This document shows, piece after piece, positions 15,921 to 25,313 of a stretch of 36,953 bases of DNA. Source of the DNA: Roseivirga sp. (GTDB lineage: Bacteria; Bacteroidota; Bacteroidia; Cytophagales; Cyclobacteriaceae); NCBI GenBank assembly GCA_018402485.1, contig JAGYIY010000005.1:1-36953 (forward strand). The letters run 5' to 3'. Below the pieces are notes generated by a model. It was not told the DNA's origin and ran no database searches. It worked only from the letters and a program-made list of their open reading frames with translations. The position numbers and the translations under genes were made by a program. Each line of letters begins with the position of its first letter. Position 1 is the stretch's first letter.

Positions 15921-16664
15921 ATGAGATCATTAGAAAAGAAAATTATTGTTGTAACTGGTGGTAGTGGTCTGATAGGCAAAGAGATCGTTGGTTTTCTGAA
16001 AAGTTACCAGGCAATTGTGATCAATGCCGAGATTTCAATTTCTAAGGACAACCTGGAATACGGTGAGGTAAATTGTGATATTACCAATAGTGAATCAATA
16101 AAAAGTGTCATTAACAAGGTCATCATAAAGTATGGTCGTATTGATGGATGGGTCAATAATGCTTATCCCAAAACAGATGATTGGGGGAACCATTTTGAGG
16201 ATATATTAGAGGATTCGTGGAGAAAAAACATTGATTTGCAACTTAATAGCCTTTTCAAAAGCTGTCAAGAGGTAATTAAAATTATGAGAAGTCAAGAGTT
16301 CGGTTCAATCGTAAATATCTCCTCGATATATGGAATAGTAGGACCCGATTTTGATGTGTATAAAGGAACTGAAATGATCATGCCAGCTGCTTATTCTGCT
16401 ATAAAAGGAGGGGTTATTAACTTTTCTAGATATCTTTCGACATTATACGGGCCTCATGGGATTAGAGTTAATTGCGTCTCCCCAGGAGGGGTTTTTAATA
16501 ATCAAAACCCTGTTTTTGTTGATCAATATTCACAGATAACACCCTTGAAAAGAATGGGATTGTCTAGGGAAATTGCTCCTTCTGTTGGATTTCTTTTATC
16601 TGACGAGGCGAGCTATATTACTGGTCACAACCTAGTTGTGGATGGTGGCTGGACCGCGAAATAA
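15921..16664 (+). CDS. ptmA: PtmA: short-chain dehydrogenase/reductase
   Basis: This 247-residue classical SDR has TGGSGLIG near residues 12-19, NNAYP (in place of the usual NNA-G), NISSIYG with the catalytic Ser, YSAIKGG with the catalytic Tyr and Lys, and a C-terminal GHNLVVDGGWT. It matches PtmA of legionaminate clusters by sequence type and by place after ptmF. Its predicted role is in early sugar supply together with PtmF. The DNA sequence is AT-rich like its neighbours. This ends the tightly overlapped legionaminate block. Confidence 0.8.
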   Translation: MRSLEKKIIVVTGGSGLIGKEIVGFLKSYQAIVINAEISISKDNLEYGEVNCDITNSESIKSVINKVIIKYGRIDGWVNNAYPKTDDWGNHFEDILEDSWRKNIDLQLNSLFKSCQEVIKIMRSQEFGSIVNISSIYGIVGPDFDVYKGTEMIMPAAYSAIKGGVINFSRYLSTLYGPHGIRVNCVSPGGVFNNQNPVFVDQYSQITPLKRMGLSREIAPSVGFLLSDEASYITGHNLVVDGGWTAK

Positions 16665-16698
16665 TTAATGAAAATAGAATTTATTATATAACTTAGAA

Positions 16699-18480
16699 AT
16701 GAAAGTATACCTAGGAATTCATGCGGGGCACAACTCAAGTGCTGCATTAATGGTTGATGGTCAAATTAAAGTAGCCGTACAAGAAGAGCGATTTAGTAAA
16801 GTAAAGAATCATGGAGGTTATCCTAAACATTCAATAGATTTCTGTCTTGAATATTTAGATGAAAATGAACTGCAATTGGATAGAGTTGCATTTTCAACTA
16901 TTGAATTATCTGGGTTTTGGGCGGCATATCCTATACATCATTATTACAGTGTAAAAGACTATCATGATCATTATGGATCTGCTTATTATGGACCAAAATT
17001 GAATGGAGATGATCTTACTTCTTATTACAAGAAAATTGTTTCGGAAGTAAACAAGATTACAACTAATTCTCATCTTAATTTTGAAGTGTTTGAAACCATT
17101 GAAGACCTTATAAATGACACTGATAAGTTCAGAGAATTATTAAAAGAATATGTTTCAAAGCAGTGTTCTATAGCTCTAGATAAAGTAGATTTTCTAGATC
17201 ACCATACTTGTCACGCTTATTATGCATTCTTTGGAAGCGACAAGAATGATAAGGCTTGTAATGTAATCACTATTGATAGTTTTGGCGATGGCCTGAATCA
17301 AACTCTTTGGTATTTTGGTCGGGACAGAGTAGAGAAGTTGAGATCGACTGATCAATGTGATATTGGCAGAATTTATAAGATCACTACATTGATCCTTGGT
17401 ATGAAGCCCGATGAGCACGAATTCAAAGTAATGGGCATGGATCCATACGCTAAGCCTGAATATGTAGATAAAGTTTATAAGGATGTATATGAGCCATTGT
17501 TAAAAGTCGAGGATGGAAAAATTATACATAATGAAAGACCAGATGATCTATATCAATACCTTTCTGAAAAATTGAAGCCTTATCGTTTTGATAATATTGC
17601 AGGTGCAGTTCAAAAGTTTGTTGAAGTACTTATGTCAGAATTAATAAGTCAATCCAAAGATATTACAGGTCTGTCAAGCTTCTGTTTAAGCGGAGGAGTT
17701 TCGATGAATATAAAAATGAATATGGTAATTTCTGAATTACCTGAAGTGGATTCAATTTATGTTCCAGCTTCAGGTTCTGATGAGTCATTGTCGATTGGTG
17801 CATGTTTCTATCTAAACGGTTTTGAATCGAAATTTCTACCCAATACTTATTTGGGCAATAATATTACTGACCGAAACATTCAAAGTGATTTAAAGAAGTT
17901 TTTTCCCGAGGACAAATGCATTATAGAAGAAGGGATTAGCCATTCAAAAGTCGCCCAAATTTTCGCTGATGGAGGAATTGTGGCAGCGGTACGCGGAAGA
18001 GAGGAATTTGGAGCAAGAGCCTTAGGAAATAGAAGTATTCTAGCTAATCCTAATGATCCAGAAGTCATAAAAGTCATTAACGAAATGATTAAAAATAGAG
18101 ATTTTTGGATGCCTTTTGCACTTAGTATAATGGAAGAAGAAGCTGATAGCTATTTTATAAATCCAAAGGGTATAATTTCAAGATATATGACATTAGGTTT
18201 TCGTACATTAGATAAAAACTATCCAAGAATCAAAGCTGGAACACATCCTTATGACCGTACATGTAGGCCTCAATTTGTCTCAAAGAAATTTAATCAGGAG
18301 TATCATTCCTTAATTAATGAATTCTTTAAACTTACAGGGACACCGGGGCTCCTTAATACTAGCCTGAATTTACACGGATATCCAATATGCTCGAATCTTG
18401 AAGATGTTAGTTTTACATTTTTCAATTCTAGTCTACCATACGTTTACATTAATGATAATTATCTTATCTCTAAAAAGTAG
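16699..18480 (+). CDS. NodU/CmcH-family O-carbamoyltransferase
   Basis: This 593-residue protein contains both domains of the family. The N-terminal Kae1-like domain has HAGHNSSAAL (8-17), EERFSKVK (29-36) and the metal-binding DHHTCHAY (167-174, H168/H169/H172), then SGGVSMN near 335. The YrdC-like C-terminal domain has GREEFGARALGNRSI, FWMPFALS and HPYDRTCRPQ. It should transfer carbamoyl from carbamoyl phosphate, via carbamoyl-AMP, to a sugar hydroxyl. The length is complete for the family. Placed directly after ptmA, it may carbamoylate the nonulosonate or another residue of the repeat unit. The acceptor cannot be read from sequence. Confidence 0.85.
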   Translation: MKVYLGIHAGHNSSAALMVDGQIKVAVQEERFSKVKNHGGYPKHSIDFCLEYLDENELQLDRVAFSTIELSGFWAAYPIHHYYSVKDYHDHYGSAYYGPKLNGDDLTSYYKKIVSEVNKITTNSHLNFEVFETIEDLINDTDKFRELLKEYVSKQCSIALDKVDFLDHHTCHAYYAFFGSDKNDKACNVITIDSFGDGLNQTLWYFGRDRVEKLRSTDQCDIGRIYKITTLILGMKPDEHEFKVMGMDPYAKPEYVDKVYKDVYEPLLKVEDGKIIHNERPDDLYQYLSEKLKPYRFDNIAGAVQKFVEVLMSELISQSKDITGLSSFCLSGGVSMNIKMNMVISELPEVDSIYVPASGSDESLSIGACFYLNGFESKFLPNTYLGNNITDRNIQSDLKKFFPEDKCIIEEGISHSKVAQIFADGGIVAAVRGREEFGARALGNRSILANPNDPEVIKVINEMIKNRDFWMPFALSIMEEEADSYFINPKGIISRYMTLGFRTLDKNYPRIKAGTHPYDRTCRPQFVSKKFNQEYHSLINEFFKLTGTPGLLNTSLNLHGYPICSNLEDVSFTFFNSSLPYVYINDNYLISKK

Positions 18481-18775
18481 GCTTAACTTTATATAATCAT
18501 CGAATTATCTTAATTTTCAAAAGGTATTCAATGTCTTAAAAGATCAAGTACCAAGAGTTCTCAAAACTTAGAGGTTTGTTTTTTTACAATTAAAACATAT
18601 TCGTGTTTTAATGAGATTTACTGATTATGTATAGTCAAGAAGAGGAGAATATTTTGAGTTGTTCTATCAAGATTGGAGCTTAATGATCATTAGTAAAGAC
18701 GGCCTACACGTTGAGATCAAAGTAAGTTGTGATTTGACTCATGTCGTTTGGTATCTTAATATTTATAGTGATTAA
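18481..18775. other. 295-bp intergenic gap with a hairpin and a short open frame
   Basis: This is the largest gap in the cassette. A 9-bp inverted repeat ATTAAAACA (18589-18597) / TGTTTTAAT (18604-18612) has a 6-nt loop. A T-run precedes it on the plus strand, but none follows it on either strand, so it is not a standard terminator. An ATG at 18683 opens a 30-codon frame that stops at 18773-18775, immediately before and in the same frame as the next gene's GTG. No family was recognised in it. No convincing promoter box was seen. Confidence 0.4.
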
Positions 18776-20560
18776 GTGAGTTCTCATTACATCAACAATC
18801 TTTTAAAAAAAGACTTCAGGAATCTTTTTGTTGTTCAGGACAGAAATTATTGGAGGAGCTGTGCACAAAATGTTGATAAGGCAACCGACTTGATAATGGT
18901 TATTGACTTCGGATTATATCATAGTTTGAAAGAGAAGTCATATAACGTACAATTTTTTGACAAGTATTTGGACCGACACTATTTACATAGGCAAACAGAA
19001 GAGATGCATTTCTTCCTAAATAACTGGTATAAAGACAAAGACGGCAATGACCTTTTTAATTATAATGGCATCAGCTTCGGAGATTCATTTTTGTTATCCA
19101 TATTAACAGAAGTGTCTTTTTTTAGTCATTTTTTTATTTCATTCATTCATTTAAAAGAGCTTTCGTATAAAACACTATTTGTTGCTCTAGATAATGATCT
19201 TTTATCAATTCTTGATAAAACTGGGTTAGCTCATCAGAGAATTACTCATTCAGAAGATAACTTAAAACAGGTCTATTACTTTCCAATAAAACTATGGATG
19301 GGCAGCGCCATAAGCTCAAATTCAATTCGTTCGAAATTGAAGCGACTTATGGCTAAAGTGATGGATCATGTATTGTTAATATTAGATTTTTTCTCTAAAA
19401 AGAAAAATGTCGTTTTCATACAAGAGTATCATCCGACAAATGCCATTATTCACGAATTAAGAAAAAACCCAAACCTACAAGTGGTTACTACTTCGTACTC
19501 TGGAGAGGCTAATTTTTTAAATGAAAGGCGGGTTTTTTATGGAAATCACAAAGAGGCCATTAAATCGGGTAAGCGGCTTTTTGAAAATGCAAAAACCTCA
19601 CTTTCTCATAAATGGATGGTGCAAGACGTTGATTTGGCTTCATTGCTTTACAAGATGATTTTTAGGATCATAGAAGTGGATGTAAGTTCAGCTTGTTCTG
19701 ACATAAAAAGTATTGAAAGATTTTTCAATAAAAGGAACCCTGTGCTGATGATACCTGTAACTGATTTGTGGATGAGAAATTCACTGATCATGTCTTATTT
19801 CCATAAAAATGAAATCCCTATATACTTTATTATAAATGGTTTATTATTTTCATCTTTTTGGAGAGAGGCGAAAAAAGCTACTTTCATTAATGCATATAGT
19901 AAAACGATAAGAGAGAATTACTTTAAATCTAGTCCTAAAGCTGAAGTGATTGGAGATCCTAGAATGGATTATTATGGTGACATTGAACAAAGAGAATTAG
20001 ATTTAAAGAATCCAACGATTACCATTGGAACATCTGGGTTTAGTCCAATCGATTTAAATTCTTTTCTAGCAGTTGAGTTTGAGTTCATTTACGATGTTCT
20101 ATCTGTTTTGAAGTCGATTAAAGATGAAGGACATAATTTTGAGATTATACTGAAGGTAAGACCGAACGGCTATTTGGACCAGTATGAATCTTTAGTACAA
20201 GAGTTTTTTTCTGATCTTGATATTTCCTTTTATCAGAATGAAAGTTTTAAAACGTTAATTGCCAAAACTGACATTTATATATCTATTTATTCTCAAACGC
20301 TATTTGAGGCTTTGTCGTTGGGCATCCCATCTATTTATTACAAAAATGAAAATCAAATTATGCTTGCTCCTTTTAGTGAAGATTCTCAACTGACAATTGC
20401 TAGATCAAAAGAAAAATTACATGAGTTGATTTTATCCTTCTATTCAGAGGGTGACTTAATTAAAAATAGAGTAAGCCGGGAAGAATTAGAACTTTTAATA
20501 GGCCCTCTTGATGGAAAAAACCTAAAAAGGAATTTAAATTTCATAGAAAGAATAATATGA
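18776..20560 (+). CDS. Large unrecognised GT-B-like protein, candidate nonulosonate glycosyltransferase
   Basis: This is a 594-residue cytoplasmic-type protein with no signal peptide. I do not recognise a named family. The C-terminal half looks like a GT-B nucleotide-binding domain: VIGDPRMDYYGD near 390, EIILKVRPNG near 457, and TDIYISIYSQTLFEALSLG near 497-515. That pattern resembles the sugar-donor half of KpsS-, CDP-glycerol- and sialyltransferase-like enzymes. The N-terminal third is aromatic and charged and has no clear motif. The start is GTG immediately after an in-frame TAA, so the N-terminus is uncertain. It overlaps the methyltransferase gene by 4 bp. Because none of the other glycosyltransferases here looks CMP-sugar-dependent, it is the best candidate to use CMP-legionaminate. 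That is inference. Confidence 0.5.
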   Translation: MSSHYINNLLKKDFRNLFVVQDRNYWRSCAQNVDKATDLIMVIDFGLYHSLKEKSYNVQFFDKYLDRHYLHRQTEEMHFFLNNWYKDKDGNDLFNYNGISFGDSFLLSILTEVSFFSHFFISFIHLKELSYKTLFVALDNDLLSILDKTGLAHQRITHSEDNLKQVYYFPIKLWMGSAISSNSIRSKLKRLMAKVMDHVLLILDFFSKKKNVVFIQEYHPTNAIIHELRKNPNLQVVTTSYSGEANFLNERRVFYGNHKEAIKSGKRLFENAKTSLSHKWMVQDVDLASLLYKMIFRIIEVDVSSACSDIKSIERFFNKRNPVLMIPVTDLWMRNSLIMSYFHKNEIPIYFIINGLLFSSFWREAKKATFINAYSKTIRENYFKSSPKAEVIGDPRMDYYGDIEQRELDLKNPTITIGTSGFSPIDLNSFLAVEFEFIYDVLSVLKSIKDEGHNFEIILKVRPNGYLDQYESLVQEFFSDLDISFYQNESFKTLIAKTDIYISIYSQTLFEALSLGIPSIYYKNENQIMLAPFSEDSQLTIARSKEKLHELILSFYSEGDLIKNRVSREELELLIGPLDGKNLKRNLNFIERII

Positions 20561-21357
20561 AAAACTGGTTACCAGAACAGGTTAATTTGAACACAGAGCA
20601 ATGGGATCAGAGTTTAGTCTCATTTTATCCGGAAGCAAGTCAATGGATGAGTGATCCTCTTAGTTATTTAGAACAACTCACTGTTAATTGTAATTATCTA
20701 GAGGCAAGTAAGCTAATTGATTGGGACAAATATTTACCAGAAGGTGCTAACATTATGGACATTGCTTGTGGGGGGGGCTGGTTGACAGCCTATTTATCTA
20801 GATTTAAACAGGTTTCCTCTATTATTTCCACTGATTCCAGCTCAAACTATTTGCAGAATTACCTGCCCAAAGTTGTAGAGGCTATGGATGGGGAAATGGA
20901 TAAAATCAGTACGGTGCAGGCTTTATTTACTCCAATAATAGCTGATGATGATTCGATTGACCTCATTGTTATATCTTCAGCGGTTCATCATGCCGACAGT
21001 ATTCAGGGAGTGTTTTCAGAATTCAATAGGGTTTTAAAACCAGACGGTCATTTGATAATTCTCAATGAAACACCGGATATAGATATCAAATATGTCTACA
21101 ACATTTCAAAATCATTCCTCAAATCCTTAAGGAATGTACTAACCAAAAAGTATAAGACTTATGTTCAAAAAGTATCAGAAGGTGGTTTTCTTTATGATCC
21201 ATTTTTAGGAGACATTGATTATCCATTATGGTATTGGGAAAAAGCAATTCAAGAGGCTTCATTTGATTTGGTGGAACTTATGGATACTAAACTACCAACG
21301 GTTAAAGGCACAAAAGGACGTACGCTAAAACATTTTGTTTGTCAAAAGATATCTTGA
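20557..21357 (+). CDS. Class I SAM-dependent methyltransferase
   Basis: This 266-residue protein has motif I DIACGGGW (68-75), an acidic residue after the second strand (STDSS near 93), an LIVISSAVHHAD motif near 130, and FNRVLKPDGHLIILNE matching post-motif II and III of Methyltransf_11/25 proteins. It probably O- or N-methylates a sugar of the repeat unit, and the target is unknown. It is translationally coupled to the upstream GT-like gene (ATGA overlap), so the two may act on the same residue. There is no membrane segment. Confidence 0.8.
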   Translation: MKNWLPEQVNLNTEQWDQSLVSFYPEASQWMSDPLSYLEQLTVNCNYLEASKLIDWDKYLPEGANIMDIACGGGWLTAYLSRFKQVSSIISTDSSSNYLQNYLPKVVEAMDGEMDKISTVQALFTPIIADDDSIDLIVISSAVHHADSIQGVFSEFNRVLKPDGHLIILNETPDIDIKYVYNISKSFLKSLRNVLTKKYKTYVQKVSEGGFLYDPFLGDIDYPLWYWEKAIQEASFDLVELMDTKLPTVKGTKGRTLKHFVCQKIS

Positions 21358-21378
21358 TTCATTCCTTTTAGCTCATAG

Positions 21379-22890
21379 ATGGTAAAATTCATAAAGATCT
21401 ATCTGTGGCAATTTATTTCTTTGGCCGTAAGCTTTGCCTCAGTCTTTGTTGTCACGCCTTTTATTTCTTCTAATCAGGAACTCTTCGGTATCTATAGTAT
21501 TGTAATTGCTGCCTTTCTTTTTTTATCCTATGCTGATTTTGGATTTCTGGGCGCTGGAATGAAATATGCAGCTGAAAGCTATGCGAAAAAAGACCTCAAT
21601 GAAGAGATTAGCTATTTGGGTTTTAGCGGTGCGTTATTTATGTTCTTTGGCTGCCTTTTTGCGTTGGGAATTTTATTTCTAGCAAAAGATCCCACAATTC
21701 TAATAAGTGATCTACAGGGACAATATGAGATTGGAGTGGCTTCAAAGCTACTATACGTTTTGGCCGCAGCTTGTCCTATTCTTGTTATTCAAAGAATAAT
21801 TCAAATCGTATTTGCAATTCGACTTGAGGATTACAAATTTCAAAGAGTTCTCGTTTTCACCAATGCGATTAAAATTCTTTCAGTTTTTGTTTTTTTCTCT
21901 AAGGGAAAGTACCTCTTGGTTGAGTATTTTATTTTTGTACAGTGTTGTACTATGACCGCGGTTGTCGTTGGACTTATGATGCTGGGCAAGTTTTACAAAT
22001 ACCCACTTTTGACTTTTTTCAAATCATTTCGTTTTAGAAAGGAGATTTATATTAAGACCAAAAACCTAGCATTTAATTCTATTTTCTTGACTATTAGCTG
22101 GATACTATATTATGAATTGGATTCCTTTGCTCTTGCTAAACTGTTAGGGGCTAAAGAGGTAGCCATATACGCCATTGGCCTTGCCATTATTACGTATTTC
22201 AGAGCGGTTTTTGGTATTATATATACTCCATTTATTGCGAAGTTCAACCATTATGTAGGACTTAAGAATGATAAACATTTACAACAGCTTTTCTTTCATG
22301 TTCTTGAGCTCTATTTGCCAATCACCGCTTTTAGTGTTGTAATAATTGCCTTGACTTCAAATCATTTTGTTCTTAGTTGGGTGGGTGTTGAGTATGTTGA
22401 ATCTATTCCTATTGCAAAAGTTTTAGTCGGGAGCTATGTGTTTAGTTTTATAACTTATCCATCAGGTGTCATTTTAGTCGCGAAGGAACGAGTAAAACTA
22501 CTTTATGTTTCCGGAGTAATTCAGCCTCTTATTTTTTGGGCAGGTATCGTTTCTACTATTGGATTATTAGGCCTCATGTCTTTCGCGTATTTCAAATTCA
22601 TAGCGTTTTTGTTTCAGGCAGTGTTTTACCTTATTGCTCTCCAAAAAGTATTCGATGTTAATATGGCAAAGCACCTTTTTAGGATTTTAAAACCTTTCAT
22701 TGTACCACTTTTGGTAGTCTTGGCTTCGGTTTATTTGATAAAGCCATTTATGCCTTCAACTATGGGCATAAGTAATTTATTCCTGTATTTCGCGTACGCT
22801 GCAATACCATTTAGTTTGGGGTTAGGTGTTTACTACTTTAGTTCGATTGTTTTTAGAGATTATACCAAAAGAGTGATTAATGCTTTTTAA
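21379..22890 (+). CDS. Wzx-like oligosaccharide flippase
   Basis: This 503-residue polytopic membrane protein has roughly 12-14 hydrophobic segments and begins VKFIKIYLWQFISLAVSFASVF. The shape and spacing of the helices fit the MATE/MVF superfamily of polysaccharide transporters. It should flip the undecaprenyl-linked repeat unit to the periplasm. Together with the Wzy-like protein, Wzz and the SLBB exporter it completes a Wzx/Wzy export route. Its end overlaps the MBOAT gene by 11 bp. The identification rests on topology and context rather than on a catalytic motif. Confidence 0.8.
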   Translation: MVKFIKIYLWQFISLAVSFASVFVVTPFISSNQELFGIYSIVIAAFLFLSYADFGFLGAGMKYAAESYAKKDLNEEISYLGFSGALFMFFGCLFALGILFLAKDPTILISDLQGQYEIGVASKLLYVLAAACPILVIQRIIQIVFAIRLEDYKFQRVLVFTNAIKILSVFVFFSKGKYLLVEYFIFVQCCTMTAVVVGLMMLGKFYKYPLLTFFKSFRFRKEIYIKTKNLAFNSIFLTISWILYYELDSFALAKLLGAKEVAIYAIGLAIITYFRAVFGIIYTPFIAKFNHYVGLKNDKHLQQLFFHVLELYLPITAFSVVIIALTSNHFVLSWVGVEYVESIPIAKVLVGSYVFSFITYPSGVILVAKERVKLLYVSGVIQPLIFWAGIVSTIGLLGLMSFAYFKFIAFLFQAVFYLIALQKVFDVNMAKHLFRILKPFIVPLLVVLASVYLIKPFMPSTMGISNLFLYFAYAAIPFSLGLGVYYFSSIVFRDYTKRVINAF

Positions 22891-24316
22891 CTCTATTGAG
22901 TTTTTAATATTCCTACCAATAGTATTTATCATTTATTGGTTTGTACTTGGTAAAAACCTTAGAGGGCAGAATCTTCTACTTTTAATTGCTAGTTATTTCT
23001 TTTATGGCTGGTGGGATTGGCAATTTTTAACTTTGATATTGCTAAGTACTATTGTGGACTTTATTTGTGGTCAAAAGATCACCTCTACCATAAATAAAGC
23101 AAAGAAGAAGCTTTTCTTGAGAATAAGTATTTTTACTAACCTAGGTATTTTAGGTTTTTTTAAATATTCAAATTTTTTTGTTGAAAGTTTTATAGATGCC
23201 TTTACGCTTTTTGGCCTTGAATTATCCTCTTCTTCGCTAGCTATAGTACTCCCGGTAGGAATTAGTTTTTATACATTTCAAACTATGAGTTATACCATTG
23301 ATCTATATAAAGGTAAAATGGATCAAGCAAAGGGCTTTGTTGATTTCGCAGCTTTTGTTAGTTTTTTTCCGCAGTTAGTTGCGGGTCCAATTGAGCGTGC
23401 TAGTAATTTATTACCGCAATTCTATCAAAAAAGAAATTTCGATATTGAGAAAGCTAAAAACGGAATGCGTCAAATTCTTTGGGGCCTTTTGAAGAAAGTG
23501 GTGATAGCCGACAATTGTGCTACGATTGTAAACGAGATTTTTAATAATAGTGACCAATATTCCGGAAGTACCTTAGTCCTTGGTGCAGTACTATTTGCTT
23601 TTCAAGTTTATGGTGATTTCTCTGGTTATTCAGATATAGCAATCGGGGTTTCTAGACTTTTTGGGTTCAATTTAATGCAAAATTTTGCCTTCCCTTATTT
23701 CTCACGAGATATTGCAGAATTTTGGAGGAGATGGCATATATCACTTTCCACATGGTTCAGGGACTATTTATATATACCACTAGGAGGAAGTAGGACAGGT
23801 ATGCGAGGAAAAATCCGTAATACGTTTATAATATTTTTGGTAAGTGGATTTTGGCATGGTGCAAATTGGACTTTTGTTGCATGGGGGGGGCTCAACGCGC
23901 TTTACTTTCTCCCATTACTCATAGCAGGAAAGAATAGATCAAATATAGAGGTGATTGCCAAGGGTAAGATATTTCCAGGCTTTAAGGACTTAGTAAATGT
24001 ACTATTGACTTTTTCTCTAACCGTACTTGCGTGGATTTTTTTTAGAGCAGAAAGTATGTCGAGTGCTATTGATTACTTGGAAGAGATATTCAGCATTTCT
24101 CTTTTCAAGGTACCAGAGGTATTTCCTAAAATTACGTTGGTATTGATTCTAGTGTTTCTAGTAATCGAATGGCTAGGTCGTGAAGGTAAGTTTGCTATTG
24201 AAAAATTTGGTTTGGATTGGCATAGAGTCATTAGATGGGTGTTTTATTACGTATTATGTTTTTGTATCCTATGGTTTTCGGGACCTAAGCAGGACTTTAT
24301 TTATTTTCAGTTTTGA
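22880..24316 (+). CDS. MBOAT-family O-acyltransferase (AlgI/DltB-like)
   Basis: This 478-residue multi-pass protein begins with FNSIEFLIFLPIVFIIYWFV, typical of the AlgI group. It carries WRRWHISLSTWFRDYLYIPLGG near 282-303 and the conserved membrane His in FWHGANWTFVAWGG (His about 325). These proteins carry acyl groups across the inner membrane for periplasmic O-acylation of polysaccharide. The following SGNH-type gene starts within its stop codon, as in other MBOAT/SGNH pairs, which supports a two-protein acetylation machine. Confidence 0.9.
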   Translation: MLFNSIEFLIFLPIVFIIYWFVLGKNLRGQNLLLLIASYFFYGWWDWQFLTLILLSTIVDFICGQKITSTINKAKKKLFLRISIFTNLGILGFFKYSNFFVESFIDAFTLFGLELSSSSLAIVLPVGISFYTFQTMSYTIDLYKGKMDQAKGFVDFAAFVSFFPQLVAGPIERASNLLPQFYQKRNFDIEKAKNGMRQILWGLLKKVVIADNCATIVNEIFNNSDQYSGSTLVLGAVLFAFQVYGDFSGYSDIAIGVSRLFGFNLMQNFAFPYFSRDIAEFWRRWHISLSTWFRDYLYIPLGGSRTGMRGKIRNTFIIFLVSGFWHGANWTFVAWGGLNALYFLPLLIAGKNRSNIEVIAKGKIFPGFKDLVNVLLTFSLTVLAWIFFRAESMSSAIDYLEEIFSISLFKVPEVFPKITLVLILVFLVIEWLGREGKFAIEKFGLDWHRVIRWVFYYVLCFCILWFSGPKQDFIYFQF

Positions 24317-25302
24317 TGGTGACTGTTTTTGTAAAGCGTATTTTATTATTTGCAATTTTGCCTGTCATGCTATGGTATGGCATTCAAAAGGCCTCTAATC
24401 AAATTTTGGATAAGGAGATTTTAGAGAAATCGATCGAATCGAAAACTCAATTATTAGAAAATGATTATCGTGGTACCAAAATTATCGTAGCTGGAGATTC
24501 TAGAGCAGAGAGACAAATTATTCCAGATGTTTTATCGGATAGTTTAAATCTTCCAGCGATAAATATTGGAGTTTCTGCTGGTGACTTAGTAAGCCTAAAT
24601 GCTGCAATTGAGAAGTACTATAAGACTAAGGAAAAACACATTTTTATAATAAGTACCAGTAGTTGGCAGATAAATGATGGGGCGATTGATCCAGGATACA
24701 TGTCTTTAAAATCCTATCAACAATTAAGCTTATTAGAGAAATCTGATCTTTACTCTCAAAACATTGGAGAAATGATGAGAATGGAACTAAGAATCCTAAA
24801 GTATACAATGCTAAATGTGTTAAGAAGGTCATCATTTACACCGAGTTATTCATCAGATATAATTGATATGAAAGGGTATTTGCAAGTCGATGGTTTAATT
24901 TCAACTGAAGAAAGTGATTCAACAATTTACAATCAATTAAGAGACCATCCATTTTATAAAAATGCTGATCTAGATGGTATAAGGTGGTCCTTGTTTGAAA
25001 ATACAATCAAGAAACTGGCTGGCAGTAATCACTTATTTATCCTTATTCAACCACCTGTGGCTCCTTATTGGAAGAAAAAAATTGAAGGATCTTTCGTAGA
25101 CTCCATAGAAGGAGAGTTTTCTCAAAAAGTATCCCACTTAATTAGTGATTTTCAGAACATTGAGTTTTTAGATTATTACAATAATTCGTTAAAAAGCTTA
25201 GCTGATTCTACTTTCTATGATTATCAGCATTTAAATGGTAAAGGGGGGTACATATTTAGTAAAGATTTGTCTACTCGGATTTTACAAATGAAACTGCAAT
25301 AG
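24313..25302 (+). CDS. Membrane-anchored SGNH-type esterase/acyltransferase partner of the MBOAT protein
   Basis: This 329-residue protein has one N-terminal hydrophobic helix (about 8-24) and a large extracytoplasmic domain. SGNH landmarks are visible: GDS at 61-63 (nucleophile S63), the INIGVSAGD block near 83-91 carrying Gly and Asn, and a C-terminal DYQH (D303, H306) followed by LNGKGG. The pairing with MBOAT resembles AlgI-AlgJ/X, PatA-PatB and DltB-DltD. It should take the acyl group from the MBOAT protein and place it on the polysaccharide. The annotated start gives two consecutive Met codons, and either is possible. Confidence 0.7.
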   Translation: MMVTVFVKRILLFAILPVMLWYGIQKASNQILDKEILEKSIESKTQLLENDYRGTKIIVAGDSRAERQIIPDVLSDSLNLPAINIGVSAGDLVSLNAAIEKYYKTKEKHIFIISTSSWQINDGAIDPGYMSLKSYQQLSLLEKSDLYSQNIGEMMRMELRILKYTMLNVLRRSSFTPSYSSDIIDMKGYLQVDGLISTEESDSTIYNQLRDHPFYKNADLDGIRWSLFENTIKKLAGSNHLFILIQPPVAPYWKKKIEGSFVDSIEGEFSQKVSHLISDFQNIEFLDYYNNSLKSLADSTFYDYQHLNGKGGYIFSKDLSTRILQMKLQ

Positions 25303-25313
25303 TTAAAATTTAG

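Noticed and set aside
18589..18612. Hairpin after the carbamoyltransferase gene as a Rho-independent terminator
   Set aside because: The stem is A/T-rich and no T-run follows on either strand. The T-run precedes it on the plus strand.
24180..24398. 72-codon plus-strand frame across the MBOAT/SGNH junction
   Set aside because: It overlaps two well-supported genes in another frame and shows no family features.
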